Source: Eubacterium aggregans
GTDB lineage: Bacteria; Bacillota; Clostridia; Eubacteriales; Eubacteriaceae
DNA length: 64,000 bases
NCBI RefSeq assembly: GCF_900107815.1
Contig: NZ_FNRK01000003.1
Span: 112,033-176,032, forward strand
Direction of reading: 5' to 3'
The position numbers were made by a program, and so were the translations under genes. Shown one piece after another: positions 46,349-55,119 of this stretch (position 1 is the first letter of the stretch; each line of letters opens with the position of its first letter). Under the pieces are notes generated by a model. The model saw only the letters and a list, made by a program, of their open reading frames with translations. It was not told the origin of the DNA and did not search any database.

Positions 46349-47167
46349 GTGAAAGGGTATGGTTTGTTTTTAAAGATGTTTGTTGGTTTATCGTTTTTAG
46401 CCATGATCATTATTAATATGCTGGCTGTTTTATTGCCAATTAATGGCATATCAACAGGGGCTGTCTCTGATGCCTATCCCAATCTTTTTGCACCAGCGGG
46501 CATTACCTTTTCTATCTGGAGTGTCATTTATTTATTCCTAGGGGCATACACACTTTATTACATTGGTTTTTTTCATAGTCCGGGGGAGCAACTATCCAAA
46601 GAGAATCAAGACCAAATCGCACTCCTTTTTTCAGCTTCTTCGTTGGTCAATATTGCTTGGATTTTTGCCTGGCAATATCGTATTATTCCATTGTCTGTCG
46701 TATTGATGGTTGTACTCCTTCTGCTGCTCATCAAAATCAATTGTATGATTCGATCTTCTGCCAAATCACGCCGAGAGGATTATTTGATCCGAATTCCCTT
46801 CAATATTTACTTTGGATGGATCACGATTGCCACCATTGCAAACTTTACTGTTTTGTTTATTAGCCTGGGTTGGGATGGCTTTAGCCTGGCATCCCAGCTA
46901 TGGATGGTCGCCGTTTTGATTCTAGGGACCGCCATCGGGGTGGTGACCGCATTCTTTTTAAAAAGCATCTCCTATACACTGGTATTGATTTGGGCCTATT
47001 TGGGCATCCTCTACAAGCATTTAGATGCCTCGGGATTCTTCGGGTGCTACCCTATTGTTATTTTTGCCGTCTCCATTGCTTTGGTCGTTTTTGTCATAGA
47101 AGTGACTTATCTCTGGATAAAATCGGACAGGAGGACTATAATAAAAACAAATAATACCGATAGGTAG
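46349..47167 (+). CDS. TspO/MBR-like (tryptophan-rich sensory) membrane protein
   Basis: This 272-residue protein has about eight hydrophobic segments. The NLFAPAGITFSIWSVIYLFLG block near residue 46 is typical of the TspO/MBR-related family often found in Firmicutes, longer than classical 5-helix TspO. Function is unknown; TspO proteins bind porphyrins and other hydrophobic ligands. The start lacks a strictly ideal codon choice, but AGGAGG lies nine bases upstream of the GTG/ATG region. The carboxylesterase gene follows after 21 bases and may be cotranscribed. Confidence 0.78.
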   Translation: MKGYGLFLKMFVGLSFLAMIIINMLAVLLPINGISTGAVSDAYPNLFAPAGITFSIWSVIYLFLGAYTLYYIGFFHSPGEQLSKENQDQIALLFSASSLVNIAWIFAWQYRIIPLSVVLMVVLLLLLIKINCMIRSSAKSRREDYLIRIPFNIYFGWITIATIANFTVLFISLGWDGFSLASQLWMVAVLILGTAIGVVTAFFLKSISYTLVLIWAYLGILYKHLDASGFFGCYPIVIFAVSIALVVFVIEVTYLWIKSDRRTIIKTNNTDR

Positions 47168-47188
47168 TATGTTAAAAGGAGAAAGCCA

Positions 47189-48721
47189 ATGTGTGAAAAA
47201 TTGAAAGTAACAACAACATAGGGTCCGATGATCGGCGAGGTAAAGGGTGATGTGGCGGTTTTTAAAGGGGTTCCCTATGCAAAGCCCCCGGTGGAAAATT
47301 TGCGATTTGCACCGCCAGAACCACCTGATCCATGGAAGGAAGACCGGGAATGCTTTACATTTGGAAATTGTGCCATTCAGGAACCAAGCCTTTTAGTGAA
47401 TACGACCCCCAGTGAGGATTGCCTCTACTTAAACCTCTGGGTTCCCACCAATTTAGAGGGTAAAAAGGCGCCCGTATTCTTCTGGATTCATGGCGGTGGG
47501 TACTACAATGGCTGCGGCACCATGAATTACTACGATGGAACGGCCTTTGCTCAAAAGGGGATTATTGTGGTTACCATCAATTATCGCCTGGGGGTCCTGG
47601 GCTTTCTGGGCCTTAAAACCCTGTACGATGAATTTGGGACAACGGGAAACTGGGGAACCCTGGATCAAATTGCGGCACTCAAATGGACGAAGGAAAACAT
47701 TGCGGCCTTTGGCGGTGATCCAGAGGCCATCACCATTGCAGGGGAATCTGCAGGCTCCTTCTCCGTCTCAAACCTGGTCCTCAGTCCTCTAACCAAGGGA
47801 CTCTTTAAGCAAGCCATTATGCAGAGCGGCTCGGTATTTGAAAACTTTGCCGCTGTCCCCTATACCCAGTCCATGCTTAAGCCCACCATGGATATGTCCG
47901 CTGCTTTTGCCCAGTCCCTGGGGGCAGAGGACACGCCCGAGGGCTTGGCCAAGCTTCGCCAAATGGACGCCCTGGATTTATGGAAGGCCGGGTTTTTCTC
48001 TTCGGATGTCACCGTATCCTGTCCCTTTGCCTTCTGGGCAACCCTGGATGGCACTGTCATCCCAGAGAACCCCGTGGATGCCCTGATGACGGGAAGGTAC
48101 AACCCCTGCAACGTGCTCATGGGCTTTAACCAAAACGAAGGCATCGTCTTTATGTCCGATCAAAGCACAGAGGATGGCGCCAGGGATTATATCAATCGGA
48201 TTTTCTCTGAAACCTCGGCAAAAGAAGTCCGAAACTACTACAAAGAACAGGGCCTAACGGATATGCAGTGCATCCCAGACCTGGTAACCTATACCTATTT
48301 CAAGGCAGGAATGACCTTCTTTAAGGAAACCCTGGCCCGCCAGGGTGCAGCGGTGTATGGTTATGAATTTGATTTTACCGGCGATGGCAATTACCCCATG
48401 CAGCAATTGGGTGCACATCACGCCCTGGATATTCTGTACGTGTTCGACACCATCGAAACAGCAGGCCTCACCGCTGGTGATGCCGGCGAATTCGTCGAAA
48501 ATCAAATGCATGATCTATGGTGCAATTTTGTAAAAACCGGGAACCCCAACGAAGGCGATCCCTTGCCAGATCCCACGCTTTGGGAGAAATACAAGGACAC
48601 AGATCCCAAAACCTATTACATTTCAGACAAGGTCCACTTCGGACCCACCGAGGATATGGGAAAAATTCGGTTTTTTCAGAATCTCAGCCCCGGGCCGTTG
48701 ACGGTATATGTGGGTGATTGA
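47189..48721 (+). pseudogene. Type B carboxylesterase, interrupted by an in-frame TAG at codon 11
   Basis: The product is an alpha/beta-hydrolase of the carboxylesterase type B family, about 508 residues if read through. The nucleophile serine is in the elbow GESAGSFSVSNL, and a histidine in GAHHALDILYVF fits the catalytic base. AAAGGAG followed by ATG at 47189 begins MCEKLKVTTT, then TAG at 47219-47221, then GPMIGEVKGDVAVFKGVPYA in the same frame. The first ten residues belong to the family pattern (a short beta strand followed by xGxxxG), so the natural start is before the TAG. Translation could restart at the ATG at 47228, losing the first 13 codons, but no ribosome site precedes that ATG. 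The rest of the gene is undamaged, so the mutation is recent or the stop is read through. Confidence 0.75.
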
Positions 48722-48760
48722 GGGCTGTAGTAAAAAAGTATTTTAATATGAAAGAAAAGG

Positions 48761-48790
48761 AAAGGGGCTGTAGATTGATACGCCCCTTTT
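48761..48790 (+). terminator. Terminator-like hairpin after the carboxylesterase
   Basis: AAAGGGGC pairs with GCCCCTTT around a 13-base loop; only four T residues follow, so termination may be partial. Confidence 0.55.
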
Positions 48791-48841
48791 AAACTATCCC
48801 TATTTTGGCTTAACAAATTTTATGAAAGTCGGTGGGTCACC

Positions 48842-50431
48842 ATGAAAAGCAAGGACTGTGAAGGTAAACCCCGGGATGAATACGATATAATCGTTGTAGG
48901 AGGCGGTATAGCCGGTTTGACCGCGACCGCTTATGCCTGCTTCCATGGTAAAAAGACATTACTGTGCGAAAAGGAGGAAAAAATCGGGGGCCTGGTCAAT
49001 ACCTTTTGGTATAGAGGGTTCGCCTTTGATGGTGGAATTCGAGCCTTGGAAAATTCTGGAATTTTGTTTCCAATGCTTAAGAGCTTGGGAATTGATATTT
49101 GTTTTAAGAAATCCCCGGTGGCCATTGGGATGCAGGGAAAATGGGTTAATCTAGAATCCCAAGGGCTTGAGGGCTATACCTCATTGCTTGAAAACTGCTT
49201 TCCCCATCAGCACGAGGATATTCATGGTATCATGCAGGAAATCAACCGAATGATGCAGTGCGAACAAATAATCAGCGGTATCGAGAATCCTTTGTTTTTA
49301 GATCCTAAAACGGTGGATGGCCGATATCTGATGAAGACATTGCTTCCCTGGCTGATTAAATATCAGAAAAGCATCAAAGTCATTCGTCAAAACCAGGAAC
49401 CCATTGATACTTTTTTACAGCGCATTACACAGAATGCTTCTTTGGCGGATCTGATTTCCCAGCATTTCTTTAAAGGGACACCCGCTTATTTTGCACTCAG
49501 TTATTTTAGCTTATACCAGGATTATTATTACCCCATGGGTGGAACCAAAGCTTTGCCCCAAGGACTAATGGATTTTATTTTGAAAAAAGAGGGTAAAATA
49601 CGGACGAATTGTTCAGTTACTGGGATTAATGAAATTGGGCATGGTATTGCTTTGAAAAATGGTGAACAACTAGGATATCAGAAGCTTATATGGGCAGCAG
49701 ATCAAACCAGGTTATACCACTGTATTACGCACCAGGGACATAGACGTACCCATCAACATTATCAGTCAGTAGCTAAAGGGCAGTACGGAGACTCTGTGCT
49801 CTCTTTCTTTCTGGGGGTGGATTTAGAGGCAGACTATTTTAATGAACGTTGTGGAAGCCATGGCTTTTACACCGAAAGCCTCCTGGGATTATCCTCTTTG
49901 GAAAAGTGGCAAGAGCGGTTTTCCAAAGGACCAGAGGCACTTTACGAGTGGGTGCGCACCTATCTTGAACGGACGACCTATGAAATTGCTGTTCCATCCC
50001 TAATGGATGCCAGATTGTCCCCTAGGGGGCAGACCGGGATAACCCTCAGCACTTTAATTGATTATGAGCTCATTGAATGTTTTGAACGTTGGGGAGAATA
50101 CCGTCATTTTAAGGCCTTTTGTACAAAGACGGTTATTGAATTATTAAGCCAGGGGATATTTCCTGGCCTTAAAGAAAAAATCCTGTTTCATTGTTGTGGA
50201 ACGCCCCAAACCATTGAGCGTAAAACTGGAAATAGAGGCGGTGCACTAACTGGCTGGGCCTTTATGGACCATGGACTACCGGCGGAAAATCGAATGCAAA
50301 AAATTACAAAAGCCGTCGAAACACCCTTTGAGGATATTCTCCAGTGTGGTCAATGGACCTTCAGTCCCTCGGGTCTGCCTGTTTCAATTTTAACTGGAAA
50401 AATTGCGGCTGATCGGTGTTGTAAAAGATAG
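48842..50431 (+). CDS. Phytoene desaturase-family FAD oxidoreductase (CrtP/CrtN/RetSat-like)
   Basis: This 529-residue flavoprotein has an N-terminal Rossmann motif DIIVVGGGIAGLTATAYA, the FAD-contact EKEEKIGGLVNTFWYRGFAFDGG, and a C-terminal CrtI-type FAD segment near GWAFMDHGLPAENRM. The family includes carotenoid desaturases, 4,4'-diaponeurosporene oxidase (CrtP) and retinol saturases. Immediate neighbours are a CrtQ-like glycosyltransferase and a CrtO-like acyltransferase, which suggests modification of a long isoprenoid or polyprenyl-type lipid. No crtM or crtN gene (the steps that make the carotenoid backbone) is in the window, so the true substrate is unknown. The ribosome site is weak (GGTGGG). 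Confidence 0.85.
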   Translation: MKSKDCEGKPRDEYDIIVVGGGIAGLTATAYACFHGKKTLLCEKEEKIGGLVNTFWYRGFAFDGGIRALENSGILFPMLKSLGIDICFKKSPVAIGMQGKWVNLESQGLEGYTSLLENCFPHQHEDIHGIMQEINRMMQCEQIISGIENPLFLDPKTVDGRYLMKTLLPWLIKYQKSIKVIRQNQEPIDTFLQRITQNASLADLISQHFFKGTPAYFALSYFSLYQDYYYPMGGTKALPQGLMDFILKKEGKIRTNCSVTGINEIGHGIALKNGEQLGYQKLIWAADQTRLYHCITHQGHRRTHQHYQSVAKGQYGDSVLSFFLGVDLEADYFNERCGSHGFYTESLLGLSSLEKWQERFSKGPEALYEWVRTYLERTTYEIAVPSLMDARLSPRGQTGITLSTLIDYELIECFERWGEYRHFKAFCTKTVIELLSQGIFPGLKEKILFHCCGTPQTIERKTGNRGGALTGWAFMDHGLPAENRMQKITKAVETPFEDILQCGQWTFSPSGLPVSILTGKIAADRCCKR

Positions 50432-50450
50432 ATGGAAGGATGGATGACCC

Positions 50451-51542
50451 ATGTTTATGTTAATCCTCAGTATAGTCGGAATGGCAATGACAGGAATTCT
50501 TTTTTATCATTTCCCTCGGTTACCGCATTTTTCTGACAAAAAAGGAGAAACACCGACAGTATCGGTTATCATCCCTGCTCGAAATGAAGCTGAGAATCTT
50601 CCCTTAATTTTGGAAGATTTAAAAAAACAGACGATTCCGATCGTGGATATCATCTGTGTGGATGATTCATCCAGTGACGATACAGCGGCGGTGGCCCTGG
50701 CCCATGGTGCCTTCGTCATTCAGTTAAAGGAAAAACCGGCTCAGTGGATGGGGAAGTCCTGGGCCTGCCAATGCGGGGCGGCCCAGGCCAAGGGGGAATT
50801 ATTGCTTTTTATCGATGCAGATGTACGCTTAGGCCATCAGGCCATCGAGGCGTTAGTACACCAACAAATGGTACAGCAGGCGGTTATTTCGGTGCAGCCC
50901 TATCATCACACGCAGCAGTTCTATGAACAACTTTCTCTCTTTTTTAACCTTGTACTCATCGGGGCCAATGGAGCGGCACTGCCAAAGCAAAGAGCCATTG
51001 GACTTTTTGGCCCCATTATTTTGATGGAACGGCAGGTCTATTGGCAAATTGGTGGACATGGTTCCGTTCGACAGTGTATTGCAGAAGATGTTTCCCTGGG
51101 AGAAATTCTTAAAGCTGCTAATATTCCATTTCAATTATTTATTGGCAATCACGATATCCGGTTTCGAATGTACGCTGGTGGTATTGGGGATTTAATCCAT
51201 GGCTGGACAAAAAACATGGCGACTGGCGCCAGTAAAACACCAATACTTCGAGGAATTATGGTTTTTTGCTGGATTTCTTCATTGATAGCCGTACCCATGA
51301 CCTTACCGCCTTTCCTGGCAGCAGGCCAATGGGGTTTTGCCAGTCTCTTTTTAACCCTATATGTCCTTTGGGTTGTCCTTTTGAAGCATTTATCAAAAGA
51401 AATTGGGGATTTCCGCTTTTGGGGGATCATCCTTTACCCCATACCGTTGCTGGCATTTTTAATGATTTTTATGGTTTCTCTCATTAAAAAAATCTTTGGT
51501 TTACAGGTTCATTGGAAAGGGCGGTCCATGGGGACAAGGTGA
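50451..51542 (+). CDS. Family 2 glycosyltransferase, CrtQ-like
   Basis: This 363-residue membrane enzyme has an N-terminal membrane segment, a GT-A domain with PTVSVIIPARNEAENL, CVDDSSSDDTA and the metal-binding FIDADVRLG, and three C-terminal membrane segments. It resembles 4,4'-diaponeurosporenoate glycosyltransferase CrtQ, which attaches glucose to the carotenoid acid in staphyloxanthin synthesis. It is tightly packed between the CrtP-like and CrtO-like genes (19 and 4 bases), so the three form one operon. Confidence 0.85.
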   Translation: MFMLILSIVGMAMTGILFYHFPRLPHFSDKKGETPTVSVIIPARNEAENLPLILEDLKKQTIPIVDIICVDDSSSDDTAAVALAHGAFVIQLKEKPAQWMGKSWACQCGAAQAKGELLLFIDADVRLGHQAIEALVHQQMVQQAVISVQPYHHTQQFYEQLSLFFNLVLIGANGAALPKQRAIGLFGPIILMERQVYWQIGGHGSVRQCIAEDVSLGEILKAANIPFQLFIGNHDIRFRMYAGGIGDLIHGWTKNMATGASKTPILRGIMVFCWISSLIAVPMTLPPFLAAGQWGFASLFLTLYVLWVVLLKHLSKEIGDFRFWGIILYPIPLLAFLMIFMVSLIKKIFGLQVHWKGRSMGTR

Positions 51543-51546
51543 TAGT

Positions 51547-52044
51547 ATGCAGATCATTTTTCTATCGAAAGGGCAGACTCTTTTTCTATTCTTTCTTTTG
51601 TGGCCTCTCTTTCAGGTATCGGCGGCGTTGCTCTGCTATTATTTGCCTGATCGTTTTTTTGATCCCAATGCCTTTTGGTATCGTAGCCATCCTTTTGAGC
51701 AAGGTGGCCGAATTTACGCCAAATGGTTTAAAATTAAGCGTTGGAAACAATGGCTGCCCGATGGTGGGGCGGTATTTAAGCGAAAGGGATTTCGCAAGAA
51801 ACATTTAAAGGAAACTTCTTGGTCTTATTTTAATCAATTTTTAATTGAATCCTGTCGGGCAGAGCTGACCCATTGGCTGGCCATTTTGCCTTTTTGGATT
51901 TTTGGATTTTTCGCAGGACCTGGAGTTGTGGGGGTTATGTTAGGCTATGCGCTGTTGGTCAATGTACCCTGTATCCTGGTTCAACGCTTCAACAGGCCTC
52001 GAATTAAAGCGATGATGGGGCGAATGGAGAAGTCAGAGGGATAG
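51547..52044 (+). CDS. CrtO-like glycosyl-carotenoid acyltransferase
   Basis: This 165-residue protein matches the small CrtO family: GGRIYAKWFKIKRWKQWLPDG, the GFRKKHL stretch and the ESCRAELTHWLAILPFW block near residue 103 are the conserved parts, together with two hydrophobic regions. In Staphylococcus CrtO esterifies the sugar of glycosyl-diaponeurosporenoate with a fatty acid, the last staphyloxanthin step. The start ATG follows AAGGTGATAGT, four bases after the glycosyltransferase stop. An upstream in-frame start overlaps the previous gene and is not used here. Confidence 0.82.
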   Translation: MQIIFLSKGQTLFLFFLLWPLFQVSAALLCYYLPDRFFDPNAFWYRSHPFEQGGRIYAKWFKIKRWKQWLPDGGAVFKRKGFRKKHLKETSWSYFNQFLIESCRAELTHWLAILPFWIFGFFAGPGVVGVMLGYALLVNVPCILVQRFNRPRIKAMMGRMEKSEG

Positions 52045-52278
52045 AGAAAATTAGCCGTTTTATGATGTGTTCGTTTAAATCCTTTTTAAAACACTCCCAG
52101 GGGAGTGAAAAGGCCCCTGTAAATGGTAGACGTTTATAAAAAATGAGAAACATCCTAAGTGCTACGGATTCGGACTGACTCTACATTCAGAAAAAAGGGG
52201 AGACATATCTAAAGCTTCCCACACAATTGGATGAATTGCAGATGTTTCAGAGATAAAAATAAACAAATATCTCCGGCA
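52045..52278. other. Intergenic gap with no recognised gene
   Basis: A small hairpin CACTCCC-AG-GGGAGTG near 52090 lies after the cassette but without a T run. Nothing else is recognised. Confidence 0.5.
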
Positions 52279-53328
52279 TTACACTGCGGGGAGCTTGACA
52301 ATCAAGGTTGTCCCCACAGGGATGTTGGGCTCCACGGTGATGGCACCGCTGTGGAGTTCGACGATTTTTTTGGAAAGGGTAAGGCCCAGACCGTTCCCTT
52401 TGGTGGCATGGGAGGAATCCCCTTGATAGAATTTTTCGAAAATCCGGTCCATGGAGGCGCCCTCAATACCCTGTCCTTCATCAGAAAAAGTGATGATGAG
52501 GTGCCCTGGTGCCTTTTCAATGTGAATGGTAATTTTTCCACCGAACGGTGAGAATTTGATGGCGTTGTCCAACAGATTGATCCACACCTGTTTTAAAAGC
52601 TCTTCCCCGGCATTGATGCCGATTTCTGGAGAATCAAAATCGATCTCCAGATTTTTTTCAGTCCATTTTTGTTCAAGGAGGGCCACCACACGGCGCAGTT
52701 GTTCGCTTAAATTGTAGGTGCTTTTATCCGAGAGGATGGATTGGTTTTCCACCTTGGAAAGATTGAGGACATTGGTGGATAGCTCCACCAATCGGTCCGA
52801 TTCTTTGATGATAATGTCCAGATAGTCACTGCGCTCCTCAGGGGTCAGGTCCTCATATTTGAGGATTCGGGCAAATCCCCGGATGGAGACGATGGGGGTT
52901 TTAAACTCATGGGAGAAGTTGTTGGTAAAATCTGTCCTCAGGACCTCAATACTCCCTAATTCTTCGGCCATATGGTTAAAGCTTTGATTGAGGTTTTGCA
53001 GTTCCCCAGGACCCTTGAGATTCAGCCGGGTGTTAAAATCCCCATCGGCGAGATGATCCACGGCGGAGATAATCTCCCGGATGGGGGCAAGGGGGATGCG
53101 GCTGAAAAACCCTGCAATAAGGGTTCCGGTAAAGATGCTGATGAGTCCAAAGATAAAAACGGGCATGAGGGGACTCAGTGGTACGATGACATCAAACCAT
53201 CCCCGGGAGCTTAAAAAGATGAAGATTAAAAAAATAAAGCTCATGGTAAACAGCATAATGACAAAGATAATCGATGCAAAAAAAAGGGCAAGATACTGCT
53301 GCTGAAGGCGGTTGGATGGTTTATTCAC
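52279..53328 (-). CDS. Sensor histidine kinase
   Basis: This 349-residue kinase has two N-terminal membrane segments with a very short outside loop, a HAMP region (about residues 75-125), the phospho-acceptor block NNFSHEFKTPIVSIRGFAR near 137, and a complete ATPase domain (WINLLDNAIKFSP, FSDEGQGIEGAS, GNGLGLTLSKKIVELHSG). The tiny loop suggests sensing of membrane state or of a partner, as in intramembrane-sensing kinases. It overlaps the response regulator gene by 8 bases. The signal and target are unknown. Confidence 0.9.
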   Translation of the reverse strand: MNKPSNRLQQQYLALFFASIIFVIMLFTMSFIFLIFIFLSSRGWFDVIVPLSPLMPVFIFGLISIFTGTLIAGFFSRIPLAPIREIISAVDHLADGDFNTRLNLKGPGELQNLNQSFNHMAEELGSIEVLRTDFTNNFSHEFKTPIVSIRGFARILKYEDLTPEERSDYLDIIIKESDRLVELSTNVLNLSKVENQSILSDKSTYNLSEQLRRVVALLEQKWTEKNLEIDFDSPEIGINAGEELLKQVWINLLDNAIKFSPFGGKITIHIEKAPGHLIITFSDEGQGIEGASMDRIFEKFYQGDSSHATKGNGLGLTLSKKIVELHSGAITVEPNIPVGTTLIVKLPAV

Positions 53329-53998
53329 AATGCTTCACCGCCTTATAGCCGATGCCTCTTATGGTGACTAAATCAAACTCTGGATAATCTTCAAAGCGTT
53401 TTCTAAGACGATTGATATGAACATTGACGGTGGTATCCAGGGATTCTGATTCCATCCCCCAGATTTCATCCATAAGCTGGATTCGGGTAAAAATGACGTT
53501 GGGGGTACAGAGAAGCTTGTAGAGGAGGTAAAACTCCTTAGGAGGAAGGGGTTGGCGTTCCTTGCCTCGAATGACGGTTAGAGTGTCGTACTCCAGGGTG
53601 ACAGCTCCAATGGTCAAAATCTTTTCATTCATAATCTGGGAACGTCGCAGCAGGGCTTTAATGCGCAGGAGCATCTCGTCCTCGTTGACAGGCTTGACCA
53701 TATAATCATCGGTTCCTGAAAGAAAGCCCTGGCACTTATCCTCTGGTAATGCCTTGGCACTGACCATAAGGATAGGGGTGGAATCTCCGGCATTTCTTAA
53801 CTCTTGGGTGAAGGTATAACCATCCATTTCCGGCATCATGATATCCAGGACGATCAAATCGATGTGCTGATTATCCATGAGTTCCAGGGCCAGAAGACCA
53901 TTATCCGCAGTGTGGACATGGTAGCCAGCGTGCTTTAAAATTGCCCGCATCAAGCGTGCGGTACTTAAATCGTCTTCGACCACTAATATGTCAAACAT
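53321..53998 (-). CDS. OmpR-family response regulator
   Basis: This 225-residue regulator has a receiver domain with the acceptor aspartate in DLIVLDIMMPEMDG near residue 53, MVSAK near 82, and a C-terminal winged helix (ESLDTTVNVHINRLRKRFED). It is the first gene of the two-gene unit with the kinase. Its start ATG is preceded by AGGAGG and a pair of TATAAT-like boxes, divergent from the DeoR gene. Confidence 0.93.
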   Translation of the reverse strand: MFDILVVEDDLSTARLMRAILKHAGYHVHTADNGLLALELMDNQHIDLIVLDIMMPEMDGYTFTQELRNAGDSTPILMVSAKALPEDKCQGFLSGTDDYMVKPVNEDEMLLRIKALLRRSQIMNEKILTIGAVTLEYDTLTVIRGKERQPLPPKEFYLLYKLLCTPNVIFTRIQLMDEIWGMESESLDTTVNVHINRLRKRFEDYPEFDLVTIRGIGYKAVKHCE

Positions 53999-54085
53999 GA
54001 CATCATCCTCCTTTACTGATTATAGATTATACTATTATACCACGAAGAATAAAGTACAGATTAACAGATGATACAAAACAACCAT

Positions 54086-54114
54086 TTGACAGTGGAAAGA
54101 CTTCAACCTATAAT
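54086..54114 (+). promoter_or_regulatory. Consensus promoter of the DeoR regulator gene
   Basis: TTGACA (54086-54091), 17 bases, TATAAT (54109-54114): a perfect match to the sigma-A consensus. Confidence 0.88.
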
Positions 54115-54144
54115 AAATCCATAACGTCACAAGGGAGAATGAAA

Positions 54145-54912
54145 ATGCACTATCTGGAACGAAGAAAAGATATCCTCAATCTCATTATGCAGGAGGGATC
54201 AGTAAAGGCCGAGGAGCTGGCTAAGCGCTATGCCGTTGGGGTCCCGACTATCCGTAGAGATTTAAAATATTTGGCAGAGGAATATGGTATTGAAATAGCT
54301 TATGGTGGCGCCTATCGGAAGGAGTCCCTGGCTAATCAACACGTGGTCGAGCTAAATATTACTCAGAAGCGGATGCACAATTTAGAAGATAAGCGTTTCA
54401 TTGCGAAAAAAGCAGCGGCCATTGTAGAGGATGGCGATACCATTGCGCTTAACGTTGGCAGCTCTGTGGAGCTGGTGTTAGATTATTTGGAAGGGATAAA
54501 TACGGTTAATATCGTCACCCTTTCCCTCAATGTTGCCCTACGGGCGTCTACCATTCCCGGGGCCACCATTTATATGCCTGGGGGAAAACTGCGGAATTAT
54601 TCCGGTGCCTTTTATGGCAGCGAAACCGAAAGCTTTTTAAAGCGCTTCAATATCGACAAGGCTTTTTTGGGGGTGGTGGCGGTATCCATTAATAAGGGCG
54701 TGACCCACCCTTCCCTGGAGGAGGTAAAGACCAATCAAATTTTGGCGGATATTAGTAGTGAATGCTATTTGCTGGCAGATCACTCTAAATTTGATAAAAC
54801 CTCCCTTATTAAGATGTATGATTTGTCCCAGTTCCATGGATTTATCCTGGATGAGGCTACCCCGGAAATTTACAGAGAGTATGCCCGAAATAATGATATT
54901 ATCATTATTTAA
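54145..54912 (+). CDS. DeoR/GlpR-family transcriptional regulator
   Basis: This 255-residue repressor has an N-terminal DeoR helix-turn-helix (YLERRKDILNLIMQEGSVKAEE with VPTIRRDLKYL) and a sensor domain of the phosphosugar-isomerase fold (EDGDTIALNVGSSVELV near residue 98). Standing just upstream of glpK and the glycerol-3-phosphate dehydrogenase genes, it is probably a glycerol-3-phosphate-responsive regulator of that cluster; this is inferred from position. The second of two ATG codons is chosen because GGGAGA stands seven bases before it. Confidence 0.88.
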   Translation: MHYLERRKDILNLIMQEGSVKAEELAKRYAVGVPTIRRDLKYLAEEYGIEIAYGGAYRKESLANQHVVELNITQKRMHNLEDKRFIAKKAAAIVEDGDTIALNVGSSVELVLDYLEGINTVNIVTLSLNVALRASTIPGATIYMPGGKLRNYSGAFYGSETESFLKRFNIDKAFLGVVAVSINKGVTHPSLEEVKTNQILADISSECYLLADHSKFDKTSLIKMYDLSQFHGFILDEATPEIYREYARNNDIIII

Positions 54913-54947
54913 TGAGATGATGCTATAAAGTGAATAGAATAAATCAT

Positions 54948-54986
54948 AAAAAGCACTAATGTTTATCAAACTTTAGTGCTTTTTAT
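54948..54986 (+). terminator. Terminator after the DeoR gene
   Basis: AAAAAGCACTAA pairs with TTAGTGCTTTTT around a 13-base loop. The glpK promoter starts at its end. Confidence 0.85.
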
Positions 54987-54987
54987 A

Positions 54988-55015
54988 TTGACTTTTTGGT
55001 AAATGTGAATATAAT
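54988..55015 (+). promoter_or_regulatory. Promoter and possible operator of the glycerol operon
   Basis: TTGACT (54988-54993) and TATAAT (55010-55015) are 16 bases apart. TGAATATAA occurs twice in direct repeat, overlapping and following the -10 box (from 55007 and 55017), and GTGGAC/GTCCAC form an inverted repeat further down, around 55045-55074. Either could be the DeoR operator. Confidence 0.65.
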
Positions 55016-55119
55016 ATGAATATAAAGTAAATATATTGTTGATATGAAGTGGACGGAAAGGGGGAAGTCCACATTGGTCAGAATTCATTTATTTAACAGG
55101 AGAATTGGAAAGGTTAAAA

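Noticed and set aside
47219..47221. TAG as a pyrrolysine codon in the esterase
   Set aside because: Pyrrolysine is known from methylamine and related methyltransferases and nothing in the esterase context calls for it; a null mutation or read error is simpler. Kept as a check only.
52080..52110. Hairpin after the CrtO-like gene as a terminator
   Set aside because: CACTCCC/GGGAGTG can pair, but it has a two-base loop and no T run.
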